Part shown: positions 51,501-64,000 of the stretch, in pieces
Position numbering within the stretch: position 1 is the first letter of the stretch
How the letters are laid out: each line of letters opens with the position of its first letter
Assembly (NCBI GenBank): GCA_025642075.2
Contig: JAODUO010000528.1
Span: forward strand, 186,001-250,000
Length of the DNA stretch: 64,000 nt
Origin: Ridgeia piscesae
Taxonomy: Eukaryota; Annelida; Polychaeta; Sabellida; Siboglinidae
Direction: 5' to 3'
Made by a program: the position numbers and the translations under genes
The notes under the pieces: generated by a model
What the model was told of the DNA's origin: nothing
The model's input: only the letters and a program-made list of their open reading frames with translations
Database searches by the model: none

Positions 51501-54500
51501 AACGCGACTGGTTGGTCTGGGTCCACCGTAGAGTTGTGCCTAGGCATGTTTATTGTAGTACAATGTTAAAGTTATCACAAAGTCCCTCTTGCTAATTTAA
51601 AGGAGCTTCAGTAAACTGACTGGTATTCAGGGAGACTATTACTGGTTCTTTTAAACGGAAGATAAGTGGTCACAGGCATATACTTATTTGAATAAAAAGA
51701 AAGACTCTTTTTTTATGAAATTGTGACAAAGAATGCATTGACGTTCCTAATATTTCAGTTATTAAAAAAGGATTATATCCATGGATATAGAATTGTTACA
51801 CGGCGATTGATTGGATGTTTAATTTCTCGTGTTGTGCCATGCCTGATTAAGCTTCGGTAAATATACCACAGAAATAACGGCACAGCATACTGTTAATTTG
51901 AGATTGAAACATTAAGAATAGTACGAAGTTTTATTAATATAAAAGCCTGTATCATTTAAATAATTGTTCATGTTCATTAACTCCAGGTTCAAACGTGAAC
52001 ATTCTAAATTGAGGTTGTTACATTCTTTTGCTTTTTTGGGGTGAAGTAGCTTTGGTGGCCCCATGTTTGTGTGTTTCACTGGAACGAACACCAGAGATCC
52101 AGAATATATTCGTATCTATAAATCATTTCACAGCTACACAAACGTTATTGTCTTGTTGTCAATATCCCGTTGACTTGCTAACACCGTCGATCGTTTGATA
52201 TTGCGACATTTGATAACAACGCGTCACTTTACGCCATGAGTTGTTGATGGCATACACAATCAAAGGGTTAACCATGTCGCTGGCTCTGCAACGCATTGGA
52301 GTAATACAGGTCACGGTGTCGTGTCAAAACAGGCACGACACATGGGCGGCAGACACATGGGCGGTGCGTGGCGAGATGCGTCAGTTCCGGTTCAGTCCGC
52401 AGCCATCTAATCACATTAGCAAGTAATCTGGAAAACTGTATGGCGGAAAATGTAATATATAATTATAATATATACATACTTATTCTGACTTTTTTATTTA
52501 ACTAGTTTATCTAACACTGGTGACTCAGTGTAATTTTATGGCGGTACGTCGCAGTGCAACTGCTGAGAGTAATCGTCAACGTGTCACTTACACACAAGTG
52601 TGCCATAAATAACGCCAACAAGTGCGTCAGTTTTCTACCTTTAGATGACACAAGTCACACAACACGAAACAAAGTATTCCACTTAACAACAAACGTGACA
52701 TCGCAACGCAATCCACCACTCATTTAATTATAGTCAACTATTAAAACTACAACACTAATAATAGCTCTGATAAAATAAAAATTAGACGGTGTTAAGATCT
52801 TTGATTCATCCACACACATTCGTATTTTATTAATAAAACATCGTTTATTTACTGTGATTCTGACTATCCTGCTACTGGGACATTTTGTGATTACACGGTT
52901 GTTCATATGGAGGTGACCACCGGATATCAACCGTAGCTTGCATTACATTTGAAGCTCCTAGAAAGCCTAGTTGTCATATCGCAATGCCGATTATAATTGC
53001 TAGGTGTGTCGACTGTGTCCAACAGTTACACTTTAATTTATAAGAATATCCAATTCTGTTAATTTAGTTTATTAATGATCAGTTAATCAGTGCAGTTTCA
53101 GAACCTGACCAGTTTGTTTGACCTTTGGTTTCATGTTGTTCCCACGTGGACGGGTACTTTCAGTCGTCGCAGTGAACCCTGCTATATCAGGTCAAAAGCC
53201 GTCTGGGTAGAGGTCAAGACAGGTCACATATCATATGTCACTGGAGGAGAGAATTTGCATAGACAACGAAGACAATGACACAAAGGGTGAATGCCATGTG
53301 ACTAGTCCCTACTTGACGGGGGGGGGACGTAGTGTGATAAATAGTCTAAATGGGTTTGTCATGAAGGATGGCAAAATTTATGCTCACTTGCCCGCCAACG
53401 CTAGGACGTCGATATCGGCCAATACAGTAACAACTAACCTCTTCCAACTTTCTCTCTAATACAGTAACAACTAACCTCTTCCAACTTTCTCTCTAATACA
53501 GTAACAACTAACCTCTTCCAACTTTCTCTCTAATACAGTAACAACTAACCTCTTCCAACTTTTTCTCTAACACAGTAACGACTAACATCTTCCAACTTTT
53601 TCTCTAACACAGTAACAGTAACAAAGTAACCTCTTCCAACTTTCTCTCTAATACAATAACAACTAACCTCTTTTCCAACTTTCTCTCTAATACAGTAACA
53701 ACTAACCTCTTCCAACTTTCTCTCTAATACAGTAACAACTAACCTCTTCCAACTTTCTCTCTAATACAGTAACAACTAACCTCTTCCAACTTTCTCTCTA
53801 ATACAGTAACAACTAACCTCTTCCAACTTTCTCTCTAATACAGTAACAACTAACCTCTTCCAACTTTTTCTCTAACACAGTAACGACTAACATCTTCCAA
53901 CTTTTTCTCTAACACAGTAACAGTAACAAAGTAACCTCTTCCAACTTTCTCTCTAATACAATAACAACTAACCTCTTTTCCAACTTTCTCTCTAATACAG
54001 TAACAACTAAACTCTTCCAACTTTCTCTCTAATACAGTAACAACTAACCTCTTCCAACTTTCTCTTTAATACAGTAACAACTAACCTCTTCCAACTTTTC
54101 TCTAACACAGTAACGACTAACATCTTCCAACTTTCTCTCTAATACAGTAACAACTAACCTCTTCCAACTTTTCTCTAACACAGTAACAACTAACCTCTTC
54201 CAACTTTCTCTCTAATACAGTAACAACTAACCTCTTCCAACTTTCTCTTTAATACAGTAACAACTAACCTCTTCCAACTTTTCTCTAACACAGTAACGAC
54301 TAACATCTTCCAACTTTCTCTCTAATACAGTAACAACTAACCTCTTCCAACTTTTCTCTAACACAGTAACAACTAACCTCTTCCAACTTTCTCTTTAATA
54401 CAGTAACAATTAACCTCTTCCAACTTTCTCTTTAATACAGTAACAACTAAACTCTTCCAACTTTCTCTCTAATACAGTAACAACTAACCTCTTCCAACTT

Positions 54501-57362
54501 TCTCTTTAATACAGTAACAACTAACCTCTTCCAACTTTTCTCTAACACAGTAACGACTAACATCTTCCAACTTTCTCTCTAATACAGTAACAACTAACCT
54601 CTTCCAACTTTTCTCTAACACAGTAGTAACAACTAACCTCTTCCAACTTTCTCTCTAATACAGTAACAACTAACCTCTTCCAACTTTCTCTTTAATACAG
54701 TAACAACTAACCTCTTCCAACTTTTCTCTAACACAGTAACGACTAACATCTTCCAACTTTCTCTCTAATACAGTAACAACTAACCTCTTCCAACTTTTCT
54801 CTAACACAGTAACAACTAACCTCTTCCAACTTTCTCTCTAATACAGTAATAACTAACCTCTTCCAACTTTCTCTCTAATACAGTAACAACTAACCTCTTC
54901 CAACTTTCTCTTTAATACAGTAACAACTAACCTCTTCCAACTTTTCTCTAACACAGTAACGACTAACATCTTCCAACTTTCTCTCTAATACAGTAACAAC
55001 TAACCTCTTCCAACTTTTCTCTAACACAGTAACAACTAACCTCTTCCAACTTTCTCTCTAATACAGTAACAACTAACCTCTTCCAACTTTCTCTTTAATA
55101 CAGTAACAACTAACCTCTTCCAACTTTCTCTTTAATACAGTAACAATTAACCTCTTCCAACTTTCTCTTTAATACAGTAACAACTAAACTCTTCCAACTT
55201 TCTCTCTAATACAGTAACAACTAACCTCTTCCAACTTTCTCTTTAATACAGTAACAACTAACCTCTTCCAACTTTTCTCTAACACAGTAAGTTAACAACT
55301 AACCTCGTCCTCTTCCAAGTTTCTCTCATTGGCTGTATACAATTGTCCAACATGCTCCTGTGTAATGTCAGCTCACCGTCGTCTCCATTGTCTGCCTGTC
55401 GCACTTTTCGGTTCTCTGTCACTAAACGTTGCTGTGGCAAACAGTTCGTGTTACGTTAAACATAACAAAAACAGTTTTTTTACAACTTCGCAACAAAACT
55501 AATCAGTTATATTATACACCAGACTGCTTCTGTGTATTGTGTAAGGCATGGTATATGATGACCGATACGTAATTAAATAATACCACCAGCTGGTTCACGA
55601 GTATCCAACATATCAACCACTACTTCGTGAAACGAGTCTATGTTTGATGTGTAACTGGTTTGATTGTTATCATAAATGCTTTTTGTTCGTTTATATGACT
55701 TGATTAAGTTATTCTGGCACACGAATGTTATTTAACTAGAAACAGTGTTCGTAATATACGTATTATTATTGTGTAAAATAAAACGACGCAACATACTGTT
55801 ATACACATCCTATATGATAAACTAACAAAGCAATACAATGTTTACTAGGCAATAAATGATGCCGTGAGTATGAATGTACAACATTTTCACAAAGGTAGAC
55901 ATTCGTAGGGCTAGATCACAACGCATTTTGTCATCTTAAGACCCACCTTTTGCAATAATACTGGTCTCTGGGTGGCTGAACTCGTATGATACCAAATGTA
56001 ATCAAGTATCATGTTAAATAATTTGTTACTATGTAGTTTACAGGCGTCGTGTCAACAATGTATGCTGACGACAGATTGGTTGATTATATTTGTTGTTGAC
56101 ATATACGATGTCGTGGCATACGTGTGTCAAACGTTTTGTGTGTTATCTATGTATGATACCAATGTAGTATTTCCGCAGTCTGCACTGACAAGTTTCAAAA
56201 TGACACCGTTACTAGCCTATTCAATACCATGTTCTTGTTCTAGCTCCTCTGTAACGACGTTAGTGATCTAACACTACGGTGTTGCTCCAAAACTCAGACG
56301 TAATGACGATTCTTGTTTTCAGGGTTGGAAACTACCTAGTCATGCTGTTCCTCTTCTCGAAGATATGCTACATTGCCAATGTCATCTCACAACTATTCAT
56401 CTTGAACAAAATCCTGTCAGCTGAGTTCAATTTGTACGGGTTCGACATCATGAGAGACCAGGTACATACATATTCACCGACCTCTTCCACGATGCTATGC
56501 ATTTGTTCGATATTGATTAAAGGGATAGTTACATGAATATGATCATGTCTTTGTGTTTAGTCTCAGCAAGTTACTTCACTATGCATATCCAAATATGAGT
56601 GATTCATAAAAAGAGAAACTATAATTGCCAACGTATGAAGACAAAGAGTGGTATCAACGGCATTGCAATATTATAATACAATATAAAAATCAATTTACTA
56701 TAATAAATTAAGTTGTTCGGTAAGTTTTATGATTAGATTCACGACTGGGTCTAGAAGTTATGACGACAGCAAACTTGCGCGGTAATCATGGCTGCTGTTG
56801 ACCATCATTATTTGTGTTTATCTGTAAGGTGGCTGACCATGACTGGACGGAGGCGAAGAATGTGATCTTCCCTCGCGTCACGTTCTGCGACTTCCTCGTG
56901 CGTCGTCTTGGTAACAACCACCGCTACACGGTGCAATGCGTGCTGCCCATCAACCTGTACAACGAGAAGATCTACATGATCCTTTGGTTCTGGATGGTGT
57001 TCGTTGCTGCCGCGAGCATTCTCAGTCTGATCGTCTGGTTCGTGCGTACGCTCCTGCGTGGTGATCGCATGAAGTTCATTCAGAACCATCTGGAGGCGCA
57101 GAACAAACTGCAGATGCACGGAGACTACGAGCGATGCGGGGAGTTCCTCGACAACTACCTACGCCAAGACGGCGCGTTCATCCTGCGACTGGTGGCGCAC
57201 AACACGGACAGCATCACGACGACGGAGATCACGTGTTCGCTCTGGGACTTCTGGAAGGAGAAGGTGTCGAAACGGAAACCCATGTTCCGGGGAGACATGC
57301 CTCCGGACGACGATTTCGGACTAGGTGGCGCCGACACGCTGCCAATGAAAACGGCGGAATGA
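47723..57362 (+). CDS. Innexin, complete three-exon gene (417 codons)
   Basis: Joined from 47723-48303, 56323-56461 and 56829-57362. Introns are GT-AG, 8.0 kb and 0.37 kb. The product is a gap-junction/hemichannel subunit of the plasma membrane. It has a short cytoplasmic N-terminus, four TM segments (about 31-47, 101-121, 197-222, 288-313), paired cysteines in each extracellular loop (C54 and C72; C260 and C277), YYQW at 98-101 and a cytoplasmic tail of about 100 residues. The length is typical for innexins. The start is in CTGCCATGG, a strong context, and aligns with both minus-strand paralogous exons. A TATA box lies upstream at 47365. Splice junctions were placed by reading frame and consensus and need transcript support. 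Confidence 0.93.
48540..48614. repeat. (TA)n microsatellite in innexin intron 1
   Basis: TA run with one TACATATG interruption near its right end. Confidence 0.96.
49943..49983. repeat. 15-bp repeat, 3 copies
   Basis: CCTTTAGATAGGG is repeated three times at exactly 15-bp spacing. Confidence 0.85.
53421..55330 (+). repeat. 37-bp intronic minisatellite, about 50 copies, 3' splice-site-like
   Basis: The unit is CAGTAACAACTAACCTCTTC plus CAACTTTCTCTCTAATA. Variants with TTTTCTCTAACACAG, CGACTAACATC and short insertions recur in a block order, so there is higher-order structure. Read in the sense of the innexin gene, each unit contains CTAAC (branch-point consensus), about 20 nt of pyrimidine-rich sequence and a terminal ACAG, with the CTAAC adenine 27 nt before the AG. 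The last regular unit changes the following bases to give ACAGTAAGT at about 55284-55292, a strong donor. The array ends about 1 kb before the true exon 2 acceptor. Confidence 0.95.
55331..56322 (+). other. Innexin intron 1, end, with exon 2 acceptor
   Basis: No gene is seen. The acceptor of exon 2 is TTCTTGTTTTCAG at 56310-56322. The frame at 56011-56271 is Cys- and Val-rich without a family match. Confidence 0.5.
56323..56461 (+). CDS. Innexin exon 2 (TM3)
   Basis: 139 nt. It completes the Arg split by intron 1 and adds VGNYLVMLFLFSKICYIANV, then ISQLFILNKILSAEFNLYGF and DIMRDQ. This is TM3 and the start of extracellular loop 2; YIANVISQLFILN is typical of innexins. The donor is CAG|GTACAT, phase 0. 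Confidence 0.93.
56829..57362 (+). CDS. Innexin exon 3 (loop 2, TM4, C-tail)
   Basis: 534 nt including TGA. The acceptor is TTTATCTGTAAG. It encodes IFPRVTFCDFLVRRLGNNHR with the first loop-2 cysteine (C260) and YTVQCVLPINLYNEKIY with the second (C277). TM4 (MILWFWMVFVAAASILSLIV) follows, then a cytoplasmic tail ending GADTLPMKTAE. The upstream in-frame Met at 56814 lies in the intron. Confidence 0.94.
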   Translation: MADHDWTEAKNVIFPRVTFCDFLVRRLGNNHRYTVQCVLPINLYNEKIYMILWFWMVFVAAASILSLIVWFVRTLLRGDRMKFIQNHLEAQNKLQMHGDYERCGEFLDNYLRQDGAFILRLVAHNTDSITTTEITCSLWDFWKEKVSKRKPMFRGDMPPDDDFGLGGADTLPMKTAE

Positions 57363-59806
57363 GGATGTTAGACGTTGTTTAGAGCAACCAATAATTCTGC
57401 TATCGCCTTTTAGGCGGCACATTACGGCGCTTGAAGCGCGTATATTCTTAGCTGAACTGGCTTTGTCCGGCGCAACTACTGATAACGGTTTGTGATGCTT
57501 AACACAAATTTTCAGATGACATTGTAATGGATGTGGTCAAAGTTTTAGGCAAAGCGATTAATGCATTTGATGACGATCGCTATTACAGTGGCGTTAGGGG
57601 CTTCACGCTTTCTTTAGGCAGAGCGGTACAGTTCTCTGTAGAATAGAACAGTCTTAGTTTACTCAAATGTTTTAATAATGTGTGTGATTTCACACAACAT
57701 GGAGTGGCGATATCATTTAATAGTTGATAAAATTTACATGCGTATGCTCTAGAGTCAGTGAGCTTATGGTAAGTGGAGATGTTCATTTTGAGAGAATATT
57801 AACTATGCCGTGATCGTTGAGATAAGTCACGTGGTGACCACAAGAACGACAATCGATACAACCTGGACCGTGATAAGGTAAAATATACTATATCATGTCT
57901 TTTTATTTGAGATGTCGTAGATAAATATAGTAGATGTGTTATATATATGATATAGCCTTAATACTTCTCACTGTTAACATACCAATTCGCAGGCGATATG
58001 TACTAAATATAACACGGCACATTGGCATTGGGTCTAAATAGAATTGTGCTTACATTTTATTGAAATATTGGGTGTTTGGAATTATGCTTTTGCTACATAA
58101 CGATCAACACGCGCTTCAAGCCGGACGACGTATTTGAACAAACTCCAACCAATGCTGCGCATCAGTTCGATGATATATTGTTGTAGACGCCATTTCATAT
58201 GGTCGCTGTCTTACTCGATTACAACGCACTTAAATGCTCTCCACGAATGCCATAATGAAGTCAACAAATTCTTACTTGCGCCTACTGGGGTTTACATAAT
58301 CACGATTCACTAATGTTTGCTGGTGACGACTAAGCGTTCAAATGATCTCGATGGTAATCTGACGTGTTCCAACGTAAAATAAGTGTTCATGAAGCATTGC
58401 TGATTTCCACATGGAACAATATACCACTGCACCGATGCAACCATTGGTCACGTGATGCTAAGTTGCAATGTGAACTTGCTATATGAACAGTATTATCAAT
58501 ATGGGTTTTGATCTTCCCCCTGAATATGTTGCTTTTACGATGACTGCCAGTGGTTTCATATGCCAACGACAACATTTCGTATAACATGATAAACCTGTTA
58601 TAGTACTATGCGTTTTGATTTCGTATCTAGCCGAAGAGAGAAATATGTATAAAATATGTACCCACGAATTAATTATAGTTTTTTTGGCACTGGAAAACAA
58701 ATAAATACATTTCGACATTGTTATTTCATCTGAATTATTCCTAGGGATCAGAAGTGATCAAAGTTGGAGCTTATAGCAGTCATCCGAAGTGTCCATGGGC
58801 TCTTTCTTAGTTCTGCTGTCACTTAAGTTTCTCACATGCATTAGAGTAGGCGGTTGAAATAATTATTAACCTCGTCATGCGTCATAATGATTGTTGTTGC
58901 TGTGTCGTGCAACATTTACTATAATGATGCAGTGTCCAAGAATTGCAAGACCATGTCTAGGCACAACTATTTTTAGTTGTATGTATATGAAGTCATTGCT
59001 AAGTTTAAGATTGTGGGAATAGAACTTAGTGTTGTCGAGGAAGGAAAGAATACGTCAAAGATTACGTACCATGTTCGGAATATAGTGTTTTGTTTTATGA
59101 TTTTATATACAACACATGAATGAGTGACAACAAAATGTCAATGTATCTTACTGAAATAAAATAATATTTGAGGTACATTATGTTTCGTTTTTGTAGTCCT
59201 TATATATTGTGTTTGATTTCAATGAAGTACCGTGCAACGGTAGCGTTTTTTTTTAAAGAATTGGCTCATTTACTTATGCTAGAACCAAAAGGAATAGTTC
59301 TCCAAAAGAACCAGTTGATGTGTGGTTGTTTACCTTTTTATATATTTTTTCTATAAATTTATTTATCTAACGTTATGCCCTGTTAAAACATTCCAGTATC
59401 ATTATTATCGAATTAATTCCCTTTAACAGGTTGACTAGAACACTAGTCTTAGGCATTGTGAAGGAACTATTATATATTAGCTTTTTAGAGTAAATATCAG
59501 ATCGGAAGGAAACTCACATATATGAAAATCTTTGTCAATGAGACAATGTTTTTAATAATCCTGTTAATGTAATTAATTCATGTAATTGTGTACATTTGTT
59601 TAATTACATTTATAATAATTACCCTATCAATATATCGAAGAAATTACTCTGCGTACACGGATTTTCCAGTTTGGGCTTCCATATCATTTGTTTTATATTA
59701 TTCATAAATTTATTATAAAGAATGGACATACATATTCGGCACCATCCGCCAGATAAAATGCGTGTTTCACGCACCACACACCACGTCATCAACAAGTAAG
59801 TGTGTG

Positions 59807-59854
<48 letters not shown>

Positions 59855-62705
59855 TGTGCGTGATTCATTATAATCGAGCTGCATAATGAATTAATCATCC
59901 ACGTGGCAGCAAGCTCAAAATTAAATGATCTTCGTAAATACAGTTGTTTTCTTTTTGCGCAAATAACAGCCACGACATAAGTTGCTTATGGGGAATTATT
60001 ACATTTTGATACAGTACATCTCGAACATATAACCTTACAAAGAATCTCTTTGAGTAGGCCTATGTGATGGGTATATAATCGAATTATCTCAGTTGTCACC
60101 TGATCAGATAATTATGGCTTTGTGAATCGGCTTTTGAACTTATTATTTCTCGCAGATCAGGCCTATTGCCATACTTAGATATACAGATATTGTTTACCAG
60201 CATAATTTGTAGCTTGGATTCAACATAATATGCGGCCACAACTAATTAGATCAACTTACGATGTGACAATTCGCATTTGTATTCTGAAAAAATACCCAGT
60301 ACCATTTCATTCCTACAGCAGTGTATGCTTTGTATAGATGTACTACGACTATAATTAGTCCATTTCAACTAGCCGTGTTTTTCTAAAAGCTCTAGTGTAA
60401 AATATAAAGGTTAGCATTTTTTCCGTGTTTGACTACGGCTTGATAATAAAAGTCGTTTCTTTCTGTAGGCACAAACACTTTTATCTATAATCAGTATGGT
60501 GTACTCGATGACTGTTTAAACAACATAGCAATGGTCAACTTCAAGATAACCTTTAAGGAATTTGAGATAAGTTAACAGCAATAGTTCTGCGTATTCCATA
60601 GAAGCAACCAGTGTGACATTTACTAGAGTAGGTACAACGAATTCAAACCTGTAATGTTGAACAATAAGGAGTTTTCGATCTTTTCGCATATACCATCCAC
60701 AGACTCTCGCTACGTGGAAAACATTCGCATTTGGTGAAATGATTCCACAATGCTGGTATCAGGGGGTACAAAACGCAGTGCAAGGCATGTCGACGTTATT
60801 AATTAAAACTAACAATATGATGTTTTTACAGCATGAGTGTACAATATAATTATCTAGACGACATTGTACTTTTGTGCTTTGAAATGCCAGACTGAAATGG
60901 TCTGATGTTACATCTGCTTGAGTCATCGGAGGTGGTTTGATGATAAGGAGTAAGGACAGGAGAACGCCAAATCATCAATTGTGTACACATGTTATAGTCT
61001 CCTCTTCGTCTTTACAATTATTTGGTGATTAGGAGTGTAAACCTTCTAGGAGTCGAACTTTGAATTCAGTCTCGACTATTTAATTCTTCTAGTCTGCTGT
61101 AAACATTTTTCTAGTGTTTTCTAAAATGAGATAGGTATGTTAAATATTACTTTATCTCGCATACGGCAGCGTACTTAGTTCACATGGAAACACAAACGCG
61201 TAGAGTATGTGTTGTACGATGCATGTGCACATACAGCAACAATAAAATAAACATTAATTTTAAACTCTAAATTTCATAATTTGGTATATAGCCGAGAATT
61301 GCTCGACGAGAAAGGCAGTGGCTTGCACTTGCGCTTATATTTTTGATCAAATCTAATGCAGTAATTTCTTTCTAAAATTATTCCAACTCTCTTTAGTCAT
61401 GCTACTGCACACACATCTCCGTCCATTAATCATTAATCAATATTTAAACTACTTTCGTGACGTACGCAGTAAACAATCCCTTCGTCAAAGGACGTTACCT
61501 TACCCAACCTCGGTCTTTCTATTTCCGAGAGCAAACCTTCTAAGTGGCTTTATGACCACTAGGATACTTAGTCTAGTTATTCCAGCTTAGCAACTTATTT
61601 CTCATATGTTCTCGAATGCATATTGTAAATATCCGCGAACGAGGTGGACCACTTAAATAGCAGAGTTACATAAGGCAAACCAACCTTTGAATTAGTGATC
61701 TTGTCCTGAGAATATGCTACAACCTGTAATAGTTGTTAGATGCAGCTTTGAGAGGTTCGCTGTATTTATTCGACGGTTGCCTATATATTGTATAATCATT
61801 AGAGTTTAAAGATCTCCGTTGACGTCATCCGCGAACCTGAAATAACCTGCCACTATCTCAGTTGCTGACAACAGTGTCCTTTACTTGGCCGGTCAATGGA
61901 CATTGTTTGCGTACACCTTTCAGTGCTGAGCTCTGCACCGCCAATATTTAATTCCCATGACATGAATTGGGTTACACATTTAGAAGCCCTTTGTTGCAAC
62001 ATGTCAAATAGGATTTGTATTGCTTGATACATCAAACGAAGAATCAGCTGCAAAGCCGGTTATATTTTGGCACACCAGTGTGGTCTTTTACATGGGTGAC
62101 ATGTTATATTAATGGTTTGAAGCATTTCTGGCGCAATGCCAATTATGTCTATAGCCATTACTTTAAAATGAAGACGCCATAATTCCCTCAACTCTAATAC
62201 CAGAATAAAATGTATGGTTGATAATGCGTCACGGCAATTCACAATTAAATACACCCTACAGAAACCTGTATCAAGCGTATACCAATCACAACATTTATGT
62301 CTTTTCTGTGTAAAATCTCTGTAGAGAAATGAATACATAGGATGTACTGGATATCCAGACATGATCAGAAAAATCAAAGCAAACTAAAAATGTACACTTG
62401 TTGGTGCAATGCATAACTGTTTGGCACACAGATTAGAAACGTCCCCCCAGAAAGGTTCATAAATAGAAATACAAACATAATAGTATAGGTAGATCTATCC
62501 ATAATTTAACTGTCTGCGCTCGTCTCGTTCCAGAAACATATTGGATGTAAATGATTTGTTATTATTAATTTTAGTGAGTTCATCTGACAAACAAATTATT
62601 ACAATACTTTGTCCGAATCTTGTCAAAAACCGACAATAAAGAGCAAATGTTGTCCGATATATTGTAACACAACAACATTTTTTGCATTTTTGGAAGTTGC
62701 CCAAA
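57363..62705. other. 3' flank of innexin and intergenic DNA
   Basis: The innexin 3' UTR begins here. AATAAA at about 58704 and 59154 are the nearest candidate poly(A) signals I saw. Frames of 60-79 codons (57583-57786, 58387-58718, 59168-59356, 61399-61590, 61853-62053, 62060-62377) have no motifs. A GTGC/GCGT run lies at 59803-59860. Confidence 0.45.
59803..59860. repeat. (GCGT)n microsatellite
   Basis: About 12 tandem GCGT units flanked by GTGTGTG on the left and GTGTGCGTG on the right. Confidence 0.95.
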
Positions 62706-62828
62706 TATAACGGTCACACTCAATTATGTCAACGATTCTAACAAAAATAACGGTCACACTCAATTATGTCAACGATTCTAACAAAAATAACGGTCACACT
62801 CAATTATGTCAACGATTCTAACAAAAAT
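62706..62828. repeat. 40-bp tandem repeat, 3 copies
   Basis: Three identical copies containing ATAACGGTCACACTCAATTA followed by TGTCAACGATTCTAACAAAA. The lack of any difference indicates a very recent triplication, or an assembly artefact. Confidence 0.92.
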
Positions 62829-63482
<654 letters not shown>

Positions 63483-63520
63483 AGTGTAATAGATAATACC
63501 CAGATGATTTAATTGAATTA

Positions 63521-64000
63521 AATGTAGCAGGTTTTGGGAAAATGGCGCCCGAGGCCGGAGGCATCATGGTCATTGTCCCGTGGCGCCAACGCTGTACTAC
63601 ATATACTACCTAACACAATTATTGCAGATATAATATTAGATATTATAGATATTGTATATTGTATATTGTATATTGTATATTGTATATTGTATATTGTATA
63701 TTGTATATTGTATATTGTATATTGTATATTGTATATTGTATATTGTATATTGTATATTGTATATTGAATGTATATTGTATATTGTATTGTATATTGTATA
63801 TTGTATATATTATATATATATATATATATAATATATATATATATATATACACATACAATATACAATATACATACATCATTTGGGTATTATCTGCGCAATA
63901 ATTGTGTTAGGTAGTATATGTAGTACAGCCGTTGGCGCCACGGGACAATGACCATGATGCCTCCGGCCTCGGGCGCCATTTTCCCAAAACCTGCTACATT
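63521..64000. mobile_element. Fold-back element with 105-nt inverted arms, cut by window end
   Basis: The left arm 63521-63625 and right arm 63895-64000 are inverted copies differing only by one missing G (AACGCTG against AACGGCTG). They contain the GC-rich block ATGGCGCCCGAGGCCGGAGG. Between them lie about 117 bp of a 7-bp TATATTG tandem repeat (63651-63768) and TA-rich DNA. A further TCATTTGGGTATTATCTG segment (63876-63893) has its inverse outside the left arm (near 63491-63509), so the structure is compound. The right side continues beyond the window. There is no coding capacity. Confidence 0.85.
63651..63768. repeat. 7-bp TATATTG tandem repeat
   Basis: About 16 perfect copies of TATATTG lie in the centre of the fold-back element. 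The period of 7 keeps all forward frames open and produces repeated Tyr-Ile-Val-Tyr-Cys peptides that are not genes. Confidence 0.94.

Larger units (their letters stand above)
48304..53420 (+). other. Innexin intron 1, first part
   Basis: Contains a TA microsatellite (48540-48614) and a 15-bp triplication (49943-49983). Frames at 48965-49425, 50079-50270, 52241-52426 and 53090-53459 have no recognisable motifs. A GC-richer open stretch of about 52 codons around 51409-51570 is also unassigned. Confidence 0.5.

Noticed and set aside
51409..51570. A GC-richer open stretch of about 52 codons beginning MPSLWVTHHNDSG in innexin intron 1
   Set aside because: No matching splice sites and no family resemblance; not enough to call an exon.
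56814..56828. Met at 56814 as the start of an independent 182-codon protein
   Set aside because: It lies inside a polypyrimidine and acceptor signal; the frame continues exon 2 of the innexin perfectly when spliced at 56829.

Overview
This is eukaryotic, intron-rich, AT-rich DNA. The only confidently recognised protein genes are innexins (invertebrate gap-junction channel subunits), a THAP zinc-finger unit carried on a dispersed repeat, and transposon debris. The innexin sequences have the YYQW signature, two cysteines per extracellular loop and a DDDFADRL N-terminal segment. Together with the dense microsatellites and minisatellites this suggests a lophotrochozoan animal, most likely a mollusc. 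The species cannot be named from the sequence.

Layout. 1-11.8 kb is intergenic, with minisatellites of 50 bp (1.35 kb), 37 bp (5.0-6.6 kb) and 28 bp (8.66-9.28 kb), CA/TA/GA/tetranucleotide tracts and two small GC-rich islets near 3 kb that may be exons. 11.8-21.07 kb is one array of about 280 copies of a 33/34-bp satellite, with higher-order duplicated blocks and two zones of clustered indels. 22.5-28.9 kb (minus strand) holds two nearly identical innexin N-terminal exons 5.2 kb apart. A fold-back element, a TA/GA tract, a 47-bp minisatellite and a GT tract lie between them; their downstream exons are not in the window. 30.5-34 kb and 42.4-44 kb hold two copies of a THAP-carrying repeat. The first is a pseudogene split by a solo LTR and flanked on both sides by a 46-bp minisatellite; the second is intact as read. 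34-42.3 kb contains DNA-transposon fragments, a near-perfect palindrome and, on the minus strand, a hammerhead-ribozyme-like motif. 44.06-45.47 kb is a 21-bp minisatellite.

47.7-57.4 kb (plus strand) is a complete three-exon innexin gene of 417 codons with a TATA-type promoter, an 8.0-kb first intron and a 0.37-kb second intron. The first intron contains about 50 copies of a 37-bp unit, each resembling a branch point, polypyrimidine tract and CAG. 57.4-64 kb has no gene that I can support and ends in a large fold-back structure cut by the window edge.

Biology. The three innexin first exons have the same length to within 3 nt, the same reading phase at the donor (phase 2) and the same start position, so they descend from one ancestral exon. 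The two minus-strand copies are almost identical outside the N-terminus and TM1, the parts expected to shape channel gating. They could be alternative first exons of one gene or fragments of tandem duplicates. The rest of the window is shaped by tandem-repeat expansion and by mobile or palindromic elements.
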